NCBI GenBank assembly: GCA_021778575.1
Contig: JAJYCH010000027.1
Coordinates: 1-15,945 of the forward strand
DNA from: Planctomycetota bacterium
GTDB taxonomy: Bacteria > Planctomycetota > Planctomycetia > Isosphaerales > Isosphaeraceae
DNA: 15,945 nucleotides
Reading direction: 5' to 3'
Of this stretch, positions 7,832 to 14,411 are shown in pieces. The position numbers and the translations under genes were made by a program. The notes beneath the pieces were generated by a model. The model made no database searches, was not told the DNA's origin, and saw nothing but the letters and a program-made list of their open reading frames with translations. Within the stretch, counting starts at the first letter, position 1; every line of letters starts with the position of its first letter.

Positions 7832-8224
7832 ATGCCCGAGAGCGACAACGACCGGGACGAGATTCAAATCCGGGTCCGGTACGCCGAGACCGACCGGATG
7901 GGGCTGCTCCACCATGCGAATTACTTCGTCTACTTCGAGCAAGGGCGAACTGAACTGCTTCGGAAGCGAGGGATGACCTATCGCGACATGGAGGACGCGG
8001 GACATCTGCTGGTGATTGTCGACCTGGGGTGCAAGTTCAAGAAGCCGGCTTATTATGATGACGTGCTCACGCTCCGGACGATCGTCGAGCGGGTCACGCA
8101 CGTCAAGATCGTGCACCGTTACGAGGTTCTTCGTGATGGCGTCTTGCTGGCTGAAGGACATTCGACGCTCGCCTGCGTCGACCGCGAAGGCCGGCCGCAG
8201 GCGCTCCCCGAGTCGTTGAGCTGA
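7832..8224 (+). CDS. YbgC/4HBT-family acyl-CoA thioesterase
   Basis: A 130-residue hot-dog-fold thioesterase, normal length for the family. The conserved N-terminal motif is YAETDRMGLLHHANYFVYFE (residues 17-36), equivalent to YxDTDxxGVVYHxNY in YbgC, with Asp21 as the predicted catalytic residue. The segments ILRTIV-like LTLRTIVERV and KIVHRYEVLRDG then A.G.ST.ACVD complete the fold. These enzymes hydrolyse acyl-CoA thioesters in the cytosol; E. coli YbgC is linked to the Tol-Pal envelope system, but no tol/pal gene is present here. AAGGA at 7819-7823, eight bases before the ATG at 7832, decides the start. An in-frame ATG at 7823 and a GTG at 7763 would read through the palindromic element and are less likely. 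Confidence 0.9.
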   Translation: MPESDNDRDEIQIRVRYAETDRMGLLHHANYFVYFEQGRTELLRKRGMTYRDMEDAGHLLVIVDLGCKFKKPAYYDDVLTLRTIVERVTHVKIVHRYEVLRDGVLLAEGHSTLACVDREGRPQALPESLS

Positions 8225-8241
8225 CGATTGCGGTCGGGGGA

Positions 8242-8706
8242 TCAGGCTCCCTCGACTTTCCCGCCAAATAACGCCTCGGCCTCGGCGACGACACCTTCGA
8301 GGATGGCCACGGCCTCGGCATCGGGAATACCGATCAGGTCGCGGGCGAGGTCGAGCTTACGATGTTCCGCCTCGGTGACAACTTGATCGGCCACCGCCTT
8401 GCGGACCAGGAGTGCAAACGCGGCGCGGGTCCGGAGAGCGATCCAGTCGGCCTCGAACCCCATGGCCTTCGAATCGGCGACAACGTCATCCCACTCGGCC
8501 TGGGTGGCGGGCAGTCCCTCGATCACCCGCTTGAGTTTCTTCGCCCATTGCGTCCGGTCGTAATTCGAGGCATTGAACGGAATCTCGTCGGCGATCGGCA
8601 AGGTATCGGGATCAACCCCCAGAAACGCGGCCTCGATCTCCCTCGAAGTGAACTTCCGGGAGGAATCGCCGCTGAGCGTGCGGCGCAACGCATCAAAAAA
8701 CGCCAT
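8242..8706 (-). CDS. Small helical cytosolic protein, possibly TerB-like
   Basis: A 154-residue protein starting MAFFDALRRTLSG. No signal peptide or membrane segment is seen. The C-terminal half is strongly helical, with ALLVRKAVADQVVTEAEHRK followed by LDLARDLIGIP and an Ala/Glu-rich last helix. This resembles the TerB/DjlA-N pattern in which an acidic 'ADG.v...E...l' turn is followed by a helix, but I would not assign the family on this. The start at 8706 is chosen because upstream residues in the frame overlap the next gene. It lies 37 bases after the serine-hydrolase gene on the same strand, so the two may be co-transcribed. It converges with the thioesterase gene 17 bases away. Confidence 0.72.
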   Translation of the reverse strand: MAFFDALRRTLSGDSSRKFTSREIEAAFLGVDPDTLPIADEIPFNASNYDRTQWAKKLKRVIEGLPATQAEWDDVVADSKAMGFEADWIALRTRAAFALLVRKAVADQVVTEAEHRKLDLARDLIGIPDAEAVAILEGVVAEAEALFGGKVEGA

Positions 8707-8743
8707 GGAATAGACTCTCTCGGGATCAACGATGGGTGATCGA

Positions 8744-9667
8744 TCAGGGCTTGACGTCGGCTTTGGGTGGAGTCTTGGTCTGAAAATGATCGAAGACCAC
8801 CTTGGCGACATCGGCGCAAAGGCGGTTTCCGGCGTTGTCGGTCACCCAGCGCTTGTCCTCGTTCTCGTCCGTCAGCACGCAAACAGCAACCGGTCCGGCC
8901 GGAGTGGTGATGATCCCCGCAGCGGTCTTGGCGGCGTTCAGACTCCCGGTCTTGAAGGCAACCTTCGTCCCTGGCGGCAGAAAACGCGGAAACTTGTCCT
9001 TATCGTCACAGGCTTCCATATGCTTGAGCATCGCCGCGCTGGCTTCGGGACTGACCAGTTCCTTCCTGTAGAGCGATTCGCAGAGACGGACCATCTCGCC
9101 GGCTGTCGTGCTGCCAATGCCGAACTGCTGGCTTCGTTCGGGAAAGACGGACGTGTCGCGCCGGAAGACATTGGAGTGAGCCTTGGTATTGGGGTAGCCC
9201 ATTCGTTCCATGGTCTCGGCGGTCGAGCCGATTCCGATCTGGTCGAGGACCAGATTGGTCGCCGTGTTATCGGAATAAACGATCATCAGATGGATGGCGT
9301 CACGAAGCGGAAAGGTCGCCCCCTCGGAGAAGTGGTCCGTCAGGATTCCCGAACCAGGCACCTTGTCGGCTTTCTTCAAGGTGATCATCTTATCGAGGTC
9401 GACTTTCTTCTCCGAGGCCTGGCGATAGGCCTCGATCATGATCGGAAACTTGATCAGGCTGGCAGTGACCATGGGGACGTCGGCATGATACGTAAACGAC
9501 TCACCGGTCTCGAGATTCTTGACCGCGACCGCGACTTTTCCCTTGTGAGCCTGGATCAATGGCGTCAGTTTTGATTCGAGCGAGTCACTGGCGACCGCGA
9601 CGACCGGCAAGGCTCCGGACCCTGCGACCACCATCATCAAGACGAGCCGAGTCGCGACGTTTTTCAT
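8744..9667 (-). CDS. Exported serine hydrolase of the class A beta-lactamase fold
   Basis: A 307-residue protein with a signal peptide (residues ~1-27, ending VAVA). The class A beta-lactamase/PBP-like motifs occur in order: nucleophile SLIK at 70-73, VPGSGIL at 103-109, SDN at 132-134 and KTGS at 239-242. The omega-loop motif ExxLN that carries the deacylating glutamate is not evident; FPERSQQFG at 175-183 is the nearest candidate, with Glu177. It may therefore be a chromosomal beta-lactamase or a peptidoglycan/peptide hydrolase of the beta-lactamase2 family; resistance should not be assumed. The ATG at 9667 has AGGTGG five bases upstream; an in-frame GTG at 9676 lies inside that site. It is periplasmic by prediction and diverges from yceF. 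Confidence 0.87.
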   Translation of the reverse strand: MKNVATRLVLMMVVAGSGALPVVAVASDSLESKLTPLIQAHKGKVAVAVKNLETGESFTYHADVPMVTASLIKFPIMIEAYRQASEKKVDLDKMITLKKADKVPGSGILTDHFSEGATFPLRDAIHLMIVYSDNTATNLVLDQIGIGSTAETMERMGYPNTKAHSNVFRRDTSVFPERSQQFGIGSTTAGEMVRLCESLYRKELVSPEASAAMLKHMEACDDKDKFPRFLPPGTKVAFKTGSLNAAKTAAGIITTPAGPVAVCVLTDENEDKRWVTDNAGNRLCADVAKVVFDHFQTKTPPKADVKP

Positions 9668-9788
9668 GGCAACCACCTGGCGGGACTTCGTGATACGATC
9701 CGAAGATTGATCGAGGCAAAGGTTTGCTTGATTGTCTCAGGCCGGCCTCGGATCTCCAAATGGATTCCGTCCGAAAGAGGGACACCCG

Positions 9789-10370
9789 ATGGAACTGATC
9801 CTGGCGAGCACGTCGCCCTATCGCCGGAGTCTCCTTGGGCGGCTCGGCCTGCCGTTCCGCTGCGTGGCCCCGCTGGTTGAGGAGGAAGCGATCAAGCCAA
9901 CCCTGGGTTCGATTAATCCACGCGAACTTGCTGAACACCTGGCCCTGGCCAAGGCGGAGAGCGTCGCCCGGCTCGAATCCGAGGCGACCGTGATCGGCGG
10001 CGATCAACTCGTCGCCATCGACGGGATGGTCCTCGGTAAGCCGGGAAGCATTGCCGCCGCGGTTGAACAGCTTCGGAGGCTCTCCGGTCGGACCCACGAA
10101 CTCATCACGGCGCTGGTGGTCATTCAGCACGGCAAGGTCTACGCTCATACCGACGTGACGAGCTTGACTTTACGCCCGCTTTCGCTGGAACAGACTCGCC
10201 GTTACGTCGAAGCTGACCAGCCGCTCAACTGTTCGGGGAGCTATAAGCTGGAATCCCGCGGGATTACCCTGTTCGAGCGAATCGATTCGGCGGACCACTC
10301 GGCGATCACGGGAATCCCCTTGATTGCCCTGACGACGATCCTGGGAACCATTGGCTTCCCGGTCCCTTGA
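9789..10370 (+). CDS. yceF: Maf-family nucleotide pyrophosphatase, YceF type
   Basis: A 193-residue Maf/HAM1-like protein. It opens with the family signature LILASTSPYRRSLLGRLGLP (residues 3-22), has the EVDE-like segment VEEEAIKP, the metal/base site VIGGDQL.. (residues ~72-78), GKPGS and SGRTHELITAL, and ends with GSYKLESRGITLFERIDSAD and GIPLIAL. The GITLFER and LIAL segments match the E. coli YceF subgroup, whose members hydrolyse 7-methyl-GTP, rather than the dTTP/UTP-cleaving YhdE subgroup. Function in the cytosol as a house-cleaning enzyme follows from the family. GAGGGA lies six bases before the ATG. The gene converges on the NYN-protein gene 45 bases away. Confidence 0.93.
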   Translation: MELILASTSPYRRSLLGRLGLPFRCVAPLVEEEAIKPTLGSINPRELAEHLALAKAESVARLESEATVIGGDQLVAIDGMVLGKPGSIAAAVEQLRRLSGRTHELITALVVIQHGKVYAHTDVTSLTLRPLSLEQTRRYVEADQPLNCSGSYKLESRGITLFERIDSADHSAITGIPLIALTTILGTIGFPVP

Positions 10371-10415
10371 CGGCACGCCGAGAGGCCGGGGATTGGGCGG
10401 TCGGTCAAGCAACGA

Positions 10416-11258
10416 TCAAGAGCGACGCCCTCGTCCATGATTTCGCTCGCGGGCTCTGGGAGCTTCCCCTTCTTTCGGAGCTTCCCGTTCGCCGAACCGG
10501 GTGACTACATAAGTCCCGCTCTTGGGGTTGCGTTCGATATCGCAGATGGCGTGGTTATCGGCTTCTTCGAGAAGATGAGTAAAGCTACGGTAGCCATAGT
10601 AGCTTTCGTCGAAGGACGGTTTCTTGCGCTTCATTGTATCTTTGATCATCGACGCATAGAGAACTTCGTGGTTCTCGCGGCGGAGCGCGTTGCACGCTTC
10701 GACGAGCAGAGTGTAGACCTCGCGCTTCCGATCGGGCATATCAGCATAGAGATTCGTGGCGAGTTGCTGCTCGTCCTGTTCTTGCCGCTCGAGATCTTCG
10801 TAATAGATAAATTCGTCGCAGTTATCGCGGAGGAGTTCAGAAGTCGAGCCTTTCATCCCCAGACCGATGACATGCTTGCCATTTTCCTTGAGCTTCGAGA
10901 CCAGTGGCGAGAAGTCGGAATCGCCGGAGACGATCACGAACGTATCGACGTGCGGCTTGCTCCAGGCCAGATCCATCGCGTCGACAACCAGTCGGATATC
11001 GGCCGAATTCTTGCCGGTCTGGCTCCGCCGAGGGATCTCGATCAACTCGATCGCCGCTTCGTGGAACGGCGCGGTGTAAGCCTGATATCGACTCCAGTCG
11101 GCATAGGCCTTCTTGACGATCAACTTGCCCTTCTCGACCAGGCGTTCGAGAACCTTGGTGATATCGAACTTGGTTTTCCGCTGATTCTGAAACCCCATCG
11201 CAAGGTTTTCGAGATCGACGAACATCGCGAGGCTGCGTTCACGTTCGGGCTTGGTCAT
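10416..11258 (-). CDS. NYN-domain protein with C-terminal OST-HTH/LOTUS domain
   Basis: A 280-residue protein. The N-terminal NYN/LabA-type PIN-like nuclease domain (~8-155) has MFVDLENLAMG (Asp15, Asn18), SADIRLVVDAM (Asp87, Asp93) and VSGDSDFSPLV (Asp113, Asp115), the acidic set expected to bind a metal. Residues ~178-255 fit an OST-HTH/LOTUS domain, ending in SGTYVVTRFG, followed by a basic Arg/Gly tail. Such proteins are thought to act on RNA, probably as ribonucleases, in the cytosol; a specific substrate is not known. An in-frame TTG at 11300 would add 14 residues; the ATG at 11258 is chosen since the conserved part starts just after it, but neither has a good ribosome binding site. Confidence 0.9.
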   Translation of the reverse strand: MTKPERERSLAMFVDLENLAMGFQNQRKTKFDITKVLERLVEKGKLIVKKAYADWSRYQAYTAPFHEAAIELIEIPRRSQTGKNSADIRLVVDAMDLAWSKPHVDTFVIVSGDSDFSPLVSKLKENGKHVIGLGMKGSTSELLRDNCDEFIYYEDLERQEQDEQQLATNLYADMPDRKREVYTLLVEACNALRRENHEVLYASMIKDTMKRKKPSFDESYYGYRSFTHLLEEADNHAICDIERNPKSGTYVVTRFGEREAPKEGEAPRARERNHGRGRRS

Positions 11259-11365
11259 GGCGGACTCGGGGCGAGCATCGGAATCGTCGTTGTTGTTCAA
11301 ATGGTTACCGGAACGCGCGGCGATTGAACTCGCGAGGAAAGATTCCCCCCGCCCCAGTGCATACG

Positions 11366-11371
11366 ATCATA
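11366..11371 (-). promoter_or_regulatory. Candidate -10 element for the NYN-LOTUS gene
   Basis: TATGAT on the minus strand (11371-11366) matches the -10 consensus at five of six positions about 100 bases before the ATG at 11258. No convincing -35 hexamer is seen 16-18 bases upstream. In the 305-base stretch without a gene (11259-11563) I see only this and the terminator at 11436-11482. Confidence 0.25.
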
Positions 11372-11435
11372 AAAAGAACGAACAGACCGGGAAAGCGGCT
11401 CTCCCGGAATCGTTTGGTTTTCTCTCGGGTGTTTG

Positions 11436-11482
11436 AAAAAAAATCCCCGCCCAACCTGCCCGGTCAGCAAGGTCGGGAGGGG
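11436..11482 (-). terminator. Intrinsic terminator of the RRM-protein gene
   Basis: Read on the minus strand, CCCCTCCCGACCT (11482-11470) pairs with AGGTTGGGCGGGG (11457-11445) at 11 of 13 positions around a 12-base loop, then A and eight Ts (11443-11436). It lies about 80 bases after the RRM gene stop at 11564 and has every mark of a rho-independent terminator. Confidence 0.85.
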
Positions 11483-11563
11483 AAGATTCACCCGGAGGAG
11501 CCAGCATATCGGGACCTGAAGGACGGGTCCAAGGGGAAAAATGGGCCGGATGGATGTCGTCAA

Positions 11564-11872
11564 TCAGCCACCATGTCCGCCGCCAAACCATCCGCCGCCC
11601 GCGTAGAGGTCGCGAACCGTCCGACGGGGCCTTGATTCATTCACGGTCAGAGCCCGGTCCTTGTAGTCGCGATTATTCAGCGCGGCGATTGCGGCTTCGG
11701 CCTCCGATTTCTGCGGCATGTCAACCAGCCCAAACCCGCGAGACTGACCCGTCCGCGCTTTGACCTGAACTTCCGCCATCGCCACCGCGCCAAAAGGCTC
11801 GAACAGCGCCCGAAGCTCCTCCGAAGTGGTACCGTAATCCAGATTCCCGACATAAATCATCATAGCAGCCAT
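11564..11872 (-). CDS. Small RRM RNA-binding protein
   Basis: A 102-residue protein that is almost entirely one RNA recognition motif. RNP2 is IYVGNL (residues 6-11) and RNP1 is RGFGLVDM (45-52), with the ELRALFEPFG helix and EAEAAIAALNN helix between and after. The C-terminus is basic then glycine-rich (GGGWFGGGHGG), as in the cyanobacterial Rbp and plant glycine-rich RNA-binding proteins, which are often cold-induced. RNP1 has Leu-Val-Asp-Met where the third aromatic would usually be (RGFGFVxF), so one stacking residue is missing. GAGGAG lies only three bases before the first ATG; Met4 (11863) or Met5 (11860) could be the true start. It is preceded by a long structured leader and followed by a strong terminator, so it is probably monocistronic. 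Confidence 0.93.
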   Translation of the reverse strand: MAAMMIYVGNLDYGTTSEELRALFEPFGAVAMAEVQVKARTGQSRGFGLVDMPQKSEAEAAIAALNNRDYKDRALTVNESRPRRTVRDLYAGGGWFGGGHGG

Positions 11873-12208
11873 CCACTCCTCATCGAGACGAGCGGCAGAA
11901 GGCCGGAATCTCGTCTCGGTCGCTTGCCGTGCCTTGGTCCTCGGTCGGACGGACCACGCTGGTCCGTTCGGCTCGGGCGAATGCTCTCGACCTCATACCG
12001 ACTCACCAACACGACGAACCCATCCGAGTTGAGGTCGGAAATTGTGAGCGTCTGCCAGGCGCTATCGTCCCGGTTAACATTCGCGTCCGCCGAAGTGGCG
12101 CCACCCTGGGCACCTGCTTTGTACGCACAGTTTACCGAATGCCCGGAAGACCTGCCAGGGAACTCCTCACCCCTCCACTCGCCACGATTCATCCCCGTCT
12201 GACAATTG
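11873..12208 (-). promoter_or_regulatory. Long structured leader upstream of the RRM gene
   Basis: About 336 bases separate a candidate promoter from the RRM start. Two stems stand out. CGAGACGAG (11918-11910, minus strand) pairs perfectly with CTCGTCTCG (11892-11884), with an inner CGGC/GCCG stem, ending about ten bases before the ATG and next to the GAGGAG site. CGAACGGACC (11970-11961) pairs with GGTCCGTCCG (11955-11946) with one G-U around a five-base loop. A minus-strand frame (12192-11860) is open here but resembles no known protein. Regulation through the leader is inference. Confidence 0.45.
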
Positions 12209-12215
12209 AATTCAA

Positions 12216-12244
12216 ATTATCACGATTTTTTATTGCTCAGTGAA
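12216..12244 (-). promoter_or_regulatory. Candidate promoter for the RRM gene in an AT-rich block
   Basis: On the minus strand TTCACT (12244-12239) is followed after 17 bases by GATAAT (12221-12216), preceded by TG-like context. The hexamers match sigma-70 consensus at four and five of six positions. The surrounding 12195-12345 is markedly AT-rich compared with the rest of the window, as expected for a promoter-bearing spacer. Confidence 0.4.
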
Positions 12245-12336
12245 TCATCGCAAAATTCTACCAAACAACATCTTACGACCATCCTGGACGATTCGATCAA
12301 TTCAGTTTGTGTGAAACGAGATTAGAAAAAATTGAC

Positions 12337-12369
12337 AAAAAAAATCCCCAGCCGCAAGTGCGACCGGGG
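12337..12369 (-). terminator. Intrinsic terminator of the repeat-protein gene
   Basis: On the minus strand CCCCGGTCGC (12369-12360) pairs with GCGGCTGGGG (12355-12346) at all ten positions, two of them G-U, around a four-base loop, then A and eight Ts (12344-12337). It starts 29 bases after the stop at 12398. The end pattern GGGG-A-T8 is the same as in the terminator at 11436-11482. Confidence 0.88.
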
Positions 12370-12397
12370 CGATCTCAACCAGATTGAGCCGATCTGC

Positions 12398-12787
12398 TCA
12401 GTGCTGAGCGGCCGGCAGGGTTTTCGACGGCATCTGAGGAGCGGTCGTCGGCATCGTCTTCGCCGGAGCGGCCGGAGTCGGCATCACCTTCGCCGGAGCA
12501 ACCGGAGTCGGCATCGTCTTCGCCGGAGCAACCGGAGTCGGCATCACCTTCGCCGGAGCAACCGGAGTCGGCATCACCTTCGCCGGAGCAACCGGAGTCG
12601 GCATCACCTTCGCCGGAGCGGCCGGAGTCGGCATCACCTTCGCCGGAGCAACCGGAGTCGGCATCACCTTCGCGGGCGACTGAGCCGCCGGCAACGTCTT
12701 TTGCGGAGTCTGGGCCTGAGCCTCGGCTCCCAATCCGATACCGATCATTGAGGCGAGAACGAATCCCATCATTTTGCGGTCACTCAT
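12398..12787 (-). CDS. Secreted Pro/Ala-rich protein of eight 10-residue repeats
   Basis: A 129-residue protein. Residues 1-25 are a signal peptide (MSDRKMMGFVLASMIGIGLG, cleavage likely after AEAQA). Residues 37-116 are eight tandem decapeptides of consensus APAKVMPTPV, differing only at V/T in position 5 and V/A at position 10, and in the first and last units. The block is flanked on both sides by KTLPAAQ (30-36 and 122-128). There is no globular domain, so it is likely extended, with a lysine per repeat, and could sit in the envelope or be secreted; no known family is recognised. AGGAG lies nine bases before the ATG. It has its own candidate promoter and a strong terminator, which argues that it is expressed and is monocistronic. 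Confidence 0.82.
   Translation of the reverse strand: MSDRKMMGFVLASMIGIGLGAEAQAQTPQKTLPAAQSPAKVMPTPVAPAKVMPTPAAPAKVMPTPVAPAKVMPTPVAPAKVMPTPVAPAKTMPTPVAPAKVMPTPAAPAKTMPTTAPQMPSKTLPAAQH
12440..12679. repeat. Tandem 30-bp coding repeat, eight copies
   Basis: Eight contiguous 30-base units (plus-strand core GGCATCACCTTCGCCGGAGC) code the decapeptide repeats of the secreted protein. Copies differ at only a few bases, mainly CACC versus CGTC (Val/Thr) and CAACC versus GGCC (Val/Ala), so the array is young or kept uniform by recombination. There are no unique spacers, so this is not a CRISPR. Confidence 0.95.
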
Positions 12788-12870
12788 GGTAGAAAACTCC
12801 TGAAATACATTGTCCCGATAGACTGGAAACGACCCGACCGAATCCAGGACGGCGAGCGTCGGACTATCGC

Positions 12871-12876
12871 ATTATA
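12871..12876 (-). promoter_or_regulatory. Candidate -10 element for the repeat-protein gene
   Basis: A perfect TATAAT on the minus strand (12876-12871) lies about 84 bases before the ATG at 12787. No good -35 hexamer is found 16-18 bases upstream; that position falls in the left arm of the inverted repeat at 12891-12930, which would suit an activator- or repressor-controlled promoter. Confidence 0.4.
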
Positions 12877-12890
12877 CGAAAAACAACGAA

Positions 12891-12930
12891 TGCGCACTCT
12901 GGGAATTTTGCGAATTTCCCAGAGTCTGCA
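12891..12930. repeat. Inverted repeat in the divergent region, possible operator
   Basis: TGCGCACTCTGGGAA (12891-12905) and TTCCCAGAGTCTGCA (12916-12930) are inverted copies matching at 13 of 15 positions, the inner ten perfect, with a 10-base AT-rich centre. It lies between the repeat-protein gene and mug, next to the TATAAT at 12871-12876. It could be a dimeric regulator site; it has no T tract to make a terminator. Confidence 0.5.
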
Positions 12931-13022
12931 TTGACTTTGCGGAATCAGCGCAGGGAATTCGGGCAAACTGTCCCCGGGTCGAAATAAATCTTCCCGAATG
13001 AAAATCAATCGCGAGCGAGTCC

Positions 13023-13601
13023 ATGCCAGAGCCGAGCGAGAACGTCAGATCAGGGAAACCGAGTCGTGAACAGCTCGACTTGGCTCACGGAAAAATGGTG
13101 GACGACATAATTGCCCCAGATCTCAAGGTTCTTTTTTCCGGGATCAATCCTAGCCTGTATTCTGCGGCGGTCGGTCATCATTTTGCACGACCCGGAAATC
13201 GTTTCTGGCCGACACTCCTGGCGGCGAGGTTTACACCTCGCCTGTTCTCGCCATCTGAAGGGGCGCTGCTGGTCGACCTTGGATATGGGATCACAAATCT
13301 CGTCGCCAGGGCAACACGGACGGCGGCGGAACTGACAGCCGAGGAGTTTGTCAAGGGTGGTCGACTCCTCGAGGATAAAGTCCGCATCTATTCGCCGAGA
13401 ATCGTCGCCTTCCTGGGAATCACGGCCTATCGGTCGGCGTTCGATCGCCTCGACGCAAAGGTGGGACTTCAGAATGAGACGATCGGGATCGCGAAACTCT
13501 GGGTCCTACCCAACCCCAGTGGATTGAATGCCCACTATCAACGAGACGACCTCAAGCGGCTTTTTGAAGAATTGCGCGAGGCCAGCGGGTCTTCCCGCTG
13601 A
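13023..13601 (+). CDS. mug: G:T/U mismatch-specific uracil-DNA glycosylase Mug
   Basis: A 192-residue glycosylase of the uracil-DNA glycosylase superfamily, which removes uracil or thymine mispaired with guanine to start base-excision repair. Signature segments: LFSGINPSLYSAAVGHHFAR (residues 38-57), with Asn42 at the position of the catalytic Asn of E. coli Mug, then PGNRFWPTLL, and the second active-site loop NPSGLNAH at 164-171. E. coli Mug starts at the equivalent of Met25 (MVDDIIAPDL, ATG at 13095); the longer N-terminus here (SREQLDLAHGK) fits the 'EL..A.GK' lead seen in many homologues, so 13023 is kept. The ribosome binding site is weak for both. It diverges from the repeat-protein gene and converges with the methyltransferase gene. 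Confidence 0.94.
   Translation: MPEPSENVRSGKPSREQLDLAHGKMVDDIIAPDLKVLFSGINPSLYSAAVGHHFARPGNRFWPTLLAARFTPRLFSPSEGALLVDLGYGITNLVARATRTAAELTAEEFVKGGRLLEDKVRIYSPRIVAFLGITAYRSAFDRLDAKVGLQNETIGIAKLWVLPNPSGLNAHYQRDDLKRLFEELREASGSSR
13583..13600 (+). terminator. Hairpin at the end of mug
   Basis: CAGCGGG and CCCGCTG form a perfect 7-bp stem around a four-base loop, overlapping the last codons and the stop of mug. There is no T tract, but its position between two convergent genes suits a 3'-end structure usable on both strands. Confidence 0.35.
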
Positions 13602-13636
13602 AGAACTGAGATTTGACCGCACGACCGGGAAAGCGC

Positions 13637-14356
13637 TCAATCGTCAAAATTTTTGATCCGTCGGCCAATCAGAGCCAGTTGAAATCCCGGATACTTGCGG
13701 ACCGTCCAGTCGAACTGGGGAAACCCGGAAGCCAGGTGAACCAACTCGTCGGCAGTGAATCCGCGCAGGACGGAGAGCGGACCATCGTAGCGGACCAATC
13801 GGTTGGTCGTAAAAACCAGGCTCCAGGCCCGAAAACCCCAGTAAGCCACCCAGTGTCGACGGATATCGAGGATGACCACTCGCTGTTGGGCCACCCGTGC
13901 CATCTCGCCGAGAAGTCGCTCAAGGGCCGGGCCTTGAAAGTGATGAGCAAATTTGACAGCGAGGACAAGGTTGATCGAACGATCATTGAACGGGATTTTG
14001 AGCGCATCCCCCTGAACGACGTTGAGGTTCCGACGGCGTGCCGATGCGACCGCTGTTGGGTCGCGATCGAGAGCGATGACTCTCAGGTCAAGACCCGGCT
14101 GAATCGAAACGAGTGCTTCGGCCAGATCACCGGAACCCGAGCCGACATCAAGGACCGTGGTCGTCGAGGGTGCGGCCATCGAGCGTTCTTCGCGAAGAAA
14201 CCGGCGGAATTCGCGACGAATCGTCCAGAGGTTTCCAAGCTGTTTGTTGACTCGCCGCAGAATGCGATACGCATCCTCGACTTCGACCTCGGGAAGACCC
14301 GGAGAATCCATGAGTTCGGGGTCATCCCGACGTTGCGGAGTCCAGCCCCACGCCAT
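13637..14356 (-). CDS. Class I SAM-dependent methyltransferase
   Basis: A 239-residue protein with the Rossmann methyltransferase motifs: motif I VLDVGSGSGDLAEAL (68-82), the acidic end of strand 2 VIALDRDPTAV (Asp97), QGDALKIPF (115-123) and NLVLAVKFAHHF (129-140). The N-terminus contains PELMDSPGLP followed by a helical RILRRVNKQLGNLWTI region. That lead and the HHF motif resemble methyltransferases associated in some bacteria with type III polyketide or flexirubin-type clusters, but no such synthase is in this window, so the substrate is left open. GGAAGG lies about eleven bases before the ATG. It is the last gene of a probable minus-strand operon after ricT, the Minf_1886-family gene and a small membrane-protein gene. 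Confidence 0.88.
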   Translation of the reverse strand: MAWGWTPQRRDDPELMDSPGLPEVEVEDAYRILRRVNKQLGNLWTIRREFRRFLREERSMAAPSTTTVLDVGSGSGDLAEALVSIQPGLDLRVIALDRDPTAVASARRRNLNVVQGDALKIPFNDRSINLVLAVKFAHHFQGPALERLLGEMARVAQQRVVILDIRRHWVAYWGFRAWSLVFTTNRLVRYDGPLSVLRGFTADELVHLASGFPQFDWTVRKYPGFQLALIGRRIKNFDD

Positions 14357-14411
14357 TGATAATCGAGCCTTCCGGATAAAGCTGAGGACCCGTCGAGGAG
14401 TACCCGGCGAC

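Noticed and set aside
8732..9574. 280-codon plus-strand frame
   Set aside because: It is antisense to the beta-lactamase-fold gene, which has a signal peptide and all main motifs.
9708..9735. Short inverted repeat GCAAAGGTTTGC between the serine hydrolase and yceF
   Set aside because: Only five base pairs; expected by chance in a region of this size.
10437..11327. 296-codon plus-strand frame opposite the NYN-LOTUS gene
   Set aside because: The NYN acidic motifs and LOTUS region on the minus strand are unambiguous; this frame resembles nothing known.
12440..12679. Possible CRISPR array because of the 30-base periodicity
   Set aside because: The units are contiguous with no unique spacers and stay in one coding frame; no cas gene is nearby.
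12332..12751. Plus-strand frame with RSRHHLRRSN repeats
   Set aside because: It is the mirror of the 30-bp repeat array; the minus-strand reading has a signal peptide, a ribosome binding site and a terminator, and this one does not.
13613..14359. 248-codon plus-strand frame
   Set aside because: It is antisense to the methyltransferase gene, which has motif I and the acidic strand-2 residue.
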